Source: Gnetum montanum
Taxonomy: Eukaryota; Streptophyta; Gnetopsida; Gnetales; Gnetaceae
Direction: 5' to 3'
Assembly: GCA_015680685.1 (NCBI GenBank)
Contig: MNCI01000271.1
Span: 93,626 to 157,625, forward strand
DNA length: 64,000 nt
A model generated the notes under the pieces. The model was not told where the DNA came from and did not search any database. It was given only the letters and a program-made list of their open reading frames with translations. Every line of letters begins with the position of its first letter. The first letter of the stretch is position 1. This document shows, piece after piece, positions 48,001 through 54,000 of the stretch. A program made the translations under genes and the position numbers.

Positions 48001-51000
48001 CCCAAAACAAACTCCACCAATTCAACATCATAATGGATTAACATGGTATTGAACTTTGAAATCTTTGTTATTAAATTTTTCAAGCCTCTCATGTTTTCAC
48101 ATTGAGAGAAATGTAGGTTTGAACAAAGGACCATTTAACAATGAGTTGGGACATGACAACTCTCTTGAAAACCCCTCACAAAAAAGAGAATGCAAAAATG
48201 TTCAACAAAATAGAACTTGTGCATTTTACAAAGTTACAAAAAAATCATGAGAAAGAAAACTCATGGGCGGAGGTAGTGAGGAGCCGGATGTGGGCAGTAG
48301 TGGCAAGGACCCAAGATTTGGAGGGTGGATGGACAAGGGGCCATTTGACCACCATGGTGATTCTGGGAGGGGAGCTAGGGGGACAATAGAGATGAGGGGG
48401 ACAAGGTTATGAAGGGCGAACGAGGGGTTTTTGTGTAGAAGGCTTCAATGGAGGAGGGCTGCAATGTTGGTGGTGGTCTAGGGATTGGCGGTAATGATTC
48501 TGTCTCTCATTCTAGAGGTGTGTTGTGGCTATAGGTGTGGGGTCCATTGCTAGATGGACTGCATATCATGGAGTTGCCTTATTGGAAAGTTCATCTCCTT
48601 TGGGGCTAGGTGGAGACTAGATTTGGTTAAGCATTGGGTCATAGCCTTGTAGGGGACAAGTGATGTGCAAGTTAGGCCGTTTGTTAGGGATCTCCTACTC
48701 TTTGTCTTTCAGAGTATGGAGGAGTGAGATCATGTTTTGTTGGGGGGACCATGGTTTTTCAGAGCTAGGGCTTTAGCCTTAACTCATTGGCAGCCTATAT
48801 CACATAGGGATCCCAATCTCTTCTCGAGGTCTCCCATTTAGTTCAATGTGTCGGGGGTGCCTTGGGAGCTTTGGACAGTTGAGTTCTTGAAGATGCTTGC
48901 AGGTCTCTTTGGCGAGTTCATCTCCTTTGACAAATTCATGGTGTTGAAGGAACAAATGGGTTACGGAGGATTTTGTGTTTGGAGGTCGTTATCCCCTAAT
49001 GATTTGTTGTGGGAGGTCATCTTGGATCTTTTGTTTGGGAAGGAAGAACTACATGTGGAATATATGAGAATGTTCCCTTGAACAAATAGGCCTTGGTCTA
49101 GAAGGGGGCCTCAATGTCTTGTGATATCTGTGGCAAGGACAACCACACCACTAAGGATTGTAGAGTTCACGCAGATGCATTTGGTCCTAAGAACAAACTG
49201 GATACATATGGTTGATTGTTGGTGGGGAAAAAGGGCCAAGTCTCCCTGGTTGTTTCTCTACTGGAACCTATTGTAGGGGGTTCTCGGCGTAGATCTAGTG
49301 CCAACCAATTGGGAAACATGCCTCCCCTTTGCCTCCTATTCTTGCTAGTACAAGTGTTCTGGTTGTCTACATGCCACCCCCTGGTGGGGAACTCCCACCT
49401 CTTGGGGGTTGGGTGTCGGCAATGCATGGTTTGACTTTGTCACCATTGGTGCTAGTTGCTTGCAAGATCCTAATGGAAGATGATCAAGGCTCTATGGTTT
49501 CCATAGGGTCCCAAAAGGTAAGGCGACTAATGGGACAAGAAACAAGAAATAAAAAGACACAATAGGATATTGATTTGGGATCTCAAGAGACCCTCAAAGG
49601 GGTTTACAAAAGGAGGTCTACCAGGAGACCATGAAGATCTTGTCATGGAATTGCATGGGACATGGTACCTCTTACAAACATACCTTGAAAGAATTAGTGC
49701 AAAATGAAGGTTGTGACGTGCTGTGCCTCCAAGAGACTAAACTCCGCACCATACATTGTGACTCTATGCATTGGTAGGATTGGCACTATACTTTATGGAT
49801 TGTTTTGGCAAGGCAACTTGGGGGTGTCGGCAGTGGCTAGCCATTGTCTCTTGCACATGTTTTAACATTGTTGGTGAATCTACTTGGAGCCTTATGGTGT
49901 TTTTGCTACCATGAGGAATCTGGATTACGAACTTTTATGGCCCCTAGAATTGGGTCTATTGGTTATAGTAGCTCCATAGGATTGTTGGGCATGTTTTGGA
50001 TCCTCGTGTATGGATGCTGATTGGAGACTTCAATCCATGCCTGTATGCTTGGGAAAAGATTGGGGGAGGCACCGAACCTCTATCGGGGAGTTAGGTGTTT
50101 GTGTAATTCTTCCAAACCTTTGACTTGGTTTACATAGATATCAAGGAATGCCTTTTCACCTAGAGCAATAGAATAAAAGGGTATGACTGGGTCATGTCCA
50201 GGATTGATAGGGTTTGGGTTAATATGGAAATTTTCCTTCACCATGAGGTCTTTGTTACTGGCCATGAGCAATGGGCATCCAATCACCAGGCTTTGATCTG
50301 TATAGTCCGCCAATTGGATAGACTTGGGTATGTTTTGTTTAGATTCGAATGGTCATGGCTAATGAAACATTGGCTGCATAAGTTGGTGACAGACATCTAG
50401 GGAGATTACCCTTGGTAGACTTACCTAAGGGATTTCGAGAAACATGGGCTTGCTCATCTCAAAAAGGAGATGAAGCATGCAAATGTTTGACAAATATTCT
50501 ATCACAAGTTCTCATATAGTGTTGTAGCAAAGACTACTTCGTATCTAGGCTAGATAGGAAGTTGAGGGATTGCTGGTGGAAGAGGAGCACGAGATCCTGG
50601 TCACTCTGCAACAACTATCAGAAGAAGAGTAGTAGTACTGGAGAGAGGATTCATGGGTTAGGTGGCTTAGGGAGGGTGACAAAAATACTCACTTCCTTTT
50701 TTGCAGTTGCTAAGGCTAACAATCAGTCAAAAAAGATTTGGAACGTCTTGTGGGTGGGGGAATCTCCTCCATGACATGCACATCGTCCAAGAGATGCAAA
50801 GGTATTGGTCCAAGATTTGGATTGGGGGAGAATCCTTCCCTATCTCTGTCCAAATTCCAAAGGTTGTCGGGGAGGATGATAACATGAGGCTCCTTCCACC
50901 CATCACTTGGCATGGATTATTTGATGTCATGGCCTTCGTTAAGAGTGGTAAGGCTCTGGGGTTGGATGGTTGGCCTATTGAGTTCTTTTGCAAATTGTTT

Positions 51001-54000
51001 GACATCTTCGGGAGAAATCTCTTGGATGCCTTCAATCTCATGTTGATGTAGGGACAAGTTAGGCATGAGATTAATTGCTCATGGATCGTGCTCATCCCAC
51101 CAAACTTACCAACTTCAGATCCATTGGAGTGTGCAATATGTTGCTTAGGCTATTCACCAAAATTCTGGTTAGACACCTCCAACTACTAATGTTGTCATTG
51201 GTTGCTCCTCACTAGGCTGGTTTTGTCAAGGGTAGGTGCATTCAAGATCAGGTCCTCTTGCTTTAGGATGTGATGCATTCCATATAGAGAGCCCAATTCC
51301 CTAGTATGTGCATCAAACTTGATATTGTTAAGGCTTATGACACAGTCCACTGGGGTTGCTCTTTGAGACATTATGCTGATGAAGCGAATCAACCAAAAAT
51401 TCATTGAACTTTGCATTAATCTTTAGGCCATTGGGGCCTACTCATTTGACATCAATGGGAGGTTGTGGGCATTTTACTCCTCTTGAAGGGGCCTACATCA
51501 AGGTGACCCTCTTTCCCCTTACCTTTTCATTATAGCCATGGACACTTGAATCTTTATTGTAGGACTGAAGGGATTAGAACACTAAATATTGAAGGGTTTA
51601 ATTGCATCACTAAACATTATGTTGATGGCATGATTTTGATGACCCAGGTAGCTGTGCCACAAGTGCAAGCAATCAACAAGGCTCTCAACAAGATGGTGAA
51701 TGAAGTGGGCCTAGAGCTTAATTGGGGAAAGCTTGTGATACACTTCTTCCATATTGAGGGGATAGTTAAAAGTCAAGTTTGTTAGACCTTGGGGATTCTA
51801 TAGGGTACAATGCAAGACTCATATTTGGGACTGCCCATGTTTGCTTTGAACATGCGGCTGTCCTAGACTTAGTTGGTCCAAAACCTTCAATCGCAGGTCG
51901 GCCACTAGACTTCGTGTTTTCTGATTAGAAAAGGGAAGATTATTCTGGCCACCTCAGTTTTGTCTGCTATTGTTAGATATGTTGCATCCATTGCTGATCC
52001 TCCAAAGGGCATCATTAACAAAGTTGATCAAATTGTTCAAAACTTTATTTGGTCCAAAGGGAAAGGTGGTGAATGTATGCATCTGGTTTGTTGGAAGAAA
52101 GTGGCCAGATTGAGACCTGCGGGGTGTCTAGTGGTGTTGAGATTTGATGATGTCATCCTCATAGGGTACTAGGTGATTATGAATAGGTTCATGCAAAATG
52201 ATGGTTGTCAATCGTAGTGGGTGTGCATCCTCACTAACAAATACCAGCCTTGATGGCAAACCCCAGGGACTCCTGCATTTGGTGAAGCCTTTGCAATCAT
52301 GTGCAAAGGATTGTCCAACGGGGGTTGATGGGTGCAAAACCATGCGAGGTCATTAAATACATATATCTTACTGTGTCTAGTTGGTGGGCCACTTGGAAAG
52401 GGTAGTTTTTGGAAAAGATTAAATGCTTTCTTTGTCTCTTACTTCAAGGTGCACTGCTTGTTTTTGCCTTTCTGTGGGAGCAGGGACTACTAATTAATGC
52501 GAGTTGCCCCTTTGTAACATGACCATGGAAATTGTGTAGTACCTGCTCTACCTATGTCCTTTCATGTTTGCCATCTAGTGGGTTGCAGACATTCCTCTGC
52601 CGTTGCTGTTGCATAGTGATTCTTTGGTTGTGGCTCTACTGTAGTGTATCTAAAAAGCACAGAATGAGTAGGTGTTTTGGTCGGGGCCACCTAGATTTGT
52701 GGGGCAAATTGTGTTGCATGCTTGTTGCCTATGGAAAGAGGCCATTGTCGTGATGGGGTTCACTCCCACATTTGAGTTGGGTGCAGATGCCTTCCAAAAT
52801 AACCAGGAGGAGTTGTGAGACATGGTGGTGAGGGTGGGATGAGGCAACCTACTACCCCTATTGTTGGGGGAGTTGAACTTTGCAGATGCCAATTTTTACA
52901 AGCATTGGAGGGGTGACTCCACCACGTTCTACGGGGTTTGCATTAACCTCATGGAGGCTGCCATTGTTGGGTATCTGGGTTTGCATGCGATTGGGGAGGT
53001 GGTGTTGCTGATTGGGAAGGGCTGCAAGATGATTAGGGCTTCTTTCAAGATCTTGTGCCGAATATTGGTAGCGAATAGGTGTGAAAATCAGCATTGCGAC
53101 CGTTTGGTAGGAGGCAGTTGAGCTCGTGGAAATGTATTTCGTATAGTTTGGTCATATCTAGAAGCTTCAAGGGGCTCATGTTGCTTTTTTGTGATGCATG
53201 TAGTCGGGGTGCAAAATCTCCTAAAACTCTTCTTAGCTTTCCTCAAGTAGGAATGCAGAGGGAGGCACTCCAGCCTTATCTTGGCCCTTTGGAGGGCTAC
53301 ATAGCCATTGGTGTCACCTCTTGCTAGGCCATCTTCTTGTACAGTTGTGTATGTGTTGTAACAATTTGCATTGGAGGGGGCTTCATCTTCCTTGGTGCTG
53401 ATAGTGCGGGAAGTTGTGGCAGGGGTGGGGGATGGATTTGATTGGCAAGCGTCTACAATTGACCAGCCGCCAAGTTTTTTGGAATAGCTTTTGCAAGCAC
53501 AGGAACATATTCGTAGGGAGCTGCAAGCAAAGTACGAGGAGGATATCTCTAAGGTGATTGTTGGGGTGGAGACTAGAGTATGTAGGGAGGAGTAGGCTAG
53601 GTGGCAGGTGGAGCTCCTCAAGCAGGAATAGGAAGAATAGGCTAGGGCCACATAGGATGAATTGTGTGGGAAAGAAGTGGTAGAAGAGGAAAGACATCAA
53701 AAGATCTAAGAGAGGCAACTCTTAGGAACAACTTAGAAGAATAGCTGTGCAAATTAAGGAATACCTACTTAGGAAGGAGTGGGAATGTAAACAACATGAA
53801 GAAGATGAGGAAGAGTAGTGTGTCCAGGCTTTGCTTGAGGAGCAATAAATGCAGAGTAGCCAAGATGCTACACACAAGTCCAACACGCATTGGTGGCTTA
53901 GGATGGGAAGAACCCTTTGCGTTATTATGGGTATCAACCAAATGTTGCTTGGATTGCCTTGAGAAGATTCATTCGCATTATTGCTAGTAGGTTTCATTTT

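Larger units (their letters stand above)
42144..48020 (-). mobile_element. LINE copy A6, near full length, inserted in LTR-B copy 2
   Basis: Flanked by an 18-base target duplication with one mismatch: TTGAACATCATAATGGAT at 42126-42143 and TTCAACATCATAATGGAT at 48021-48038. The LTR sequence is continuous when the 5.9-kb insert is removed. ORF1, ORF2 and part of the trailing module follow in order on the minus strand. Unlike A2 and A7 it has no poly(A); the 3' end reads GGAATAAAATCTCTCAATC and then CATTTTCCAAG. Confidence 0.88.
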
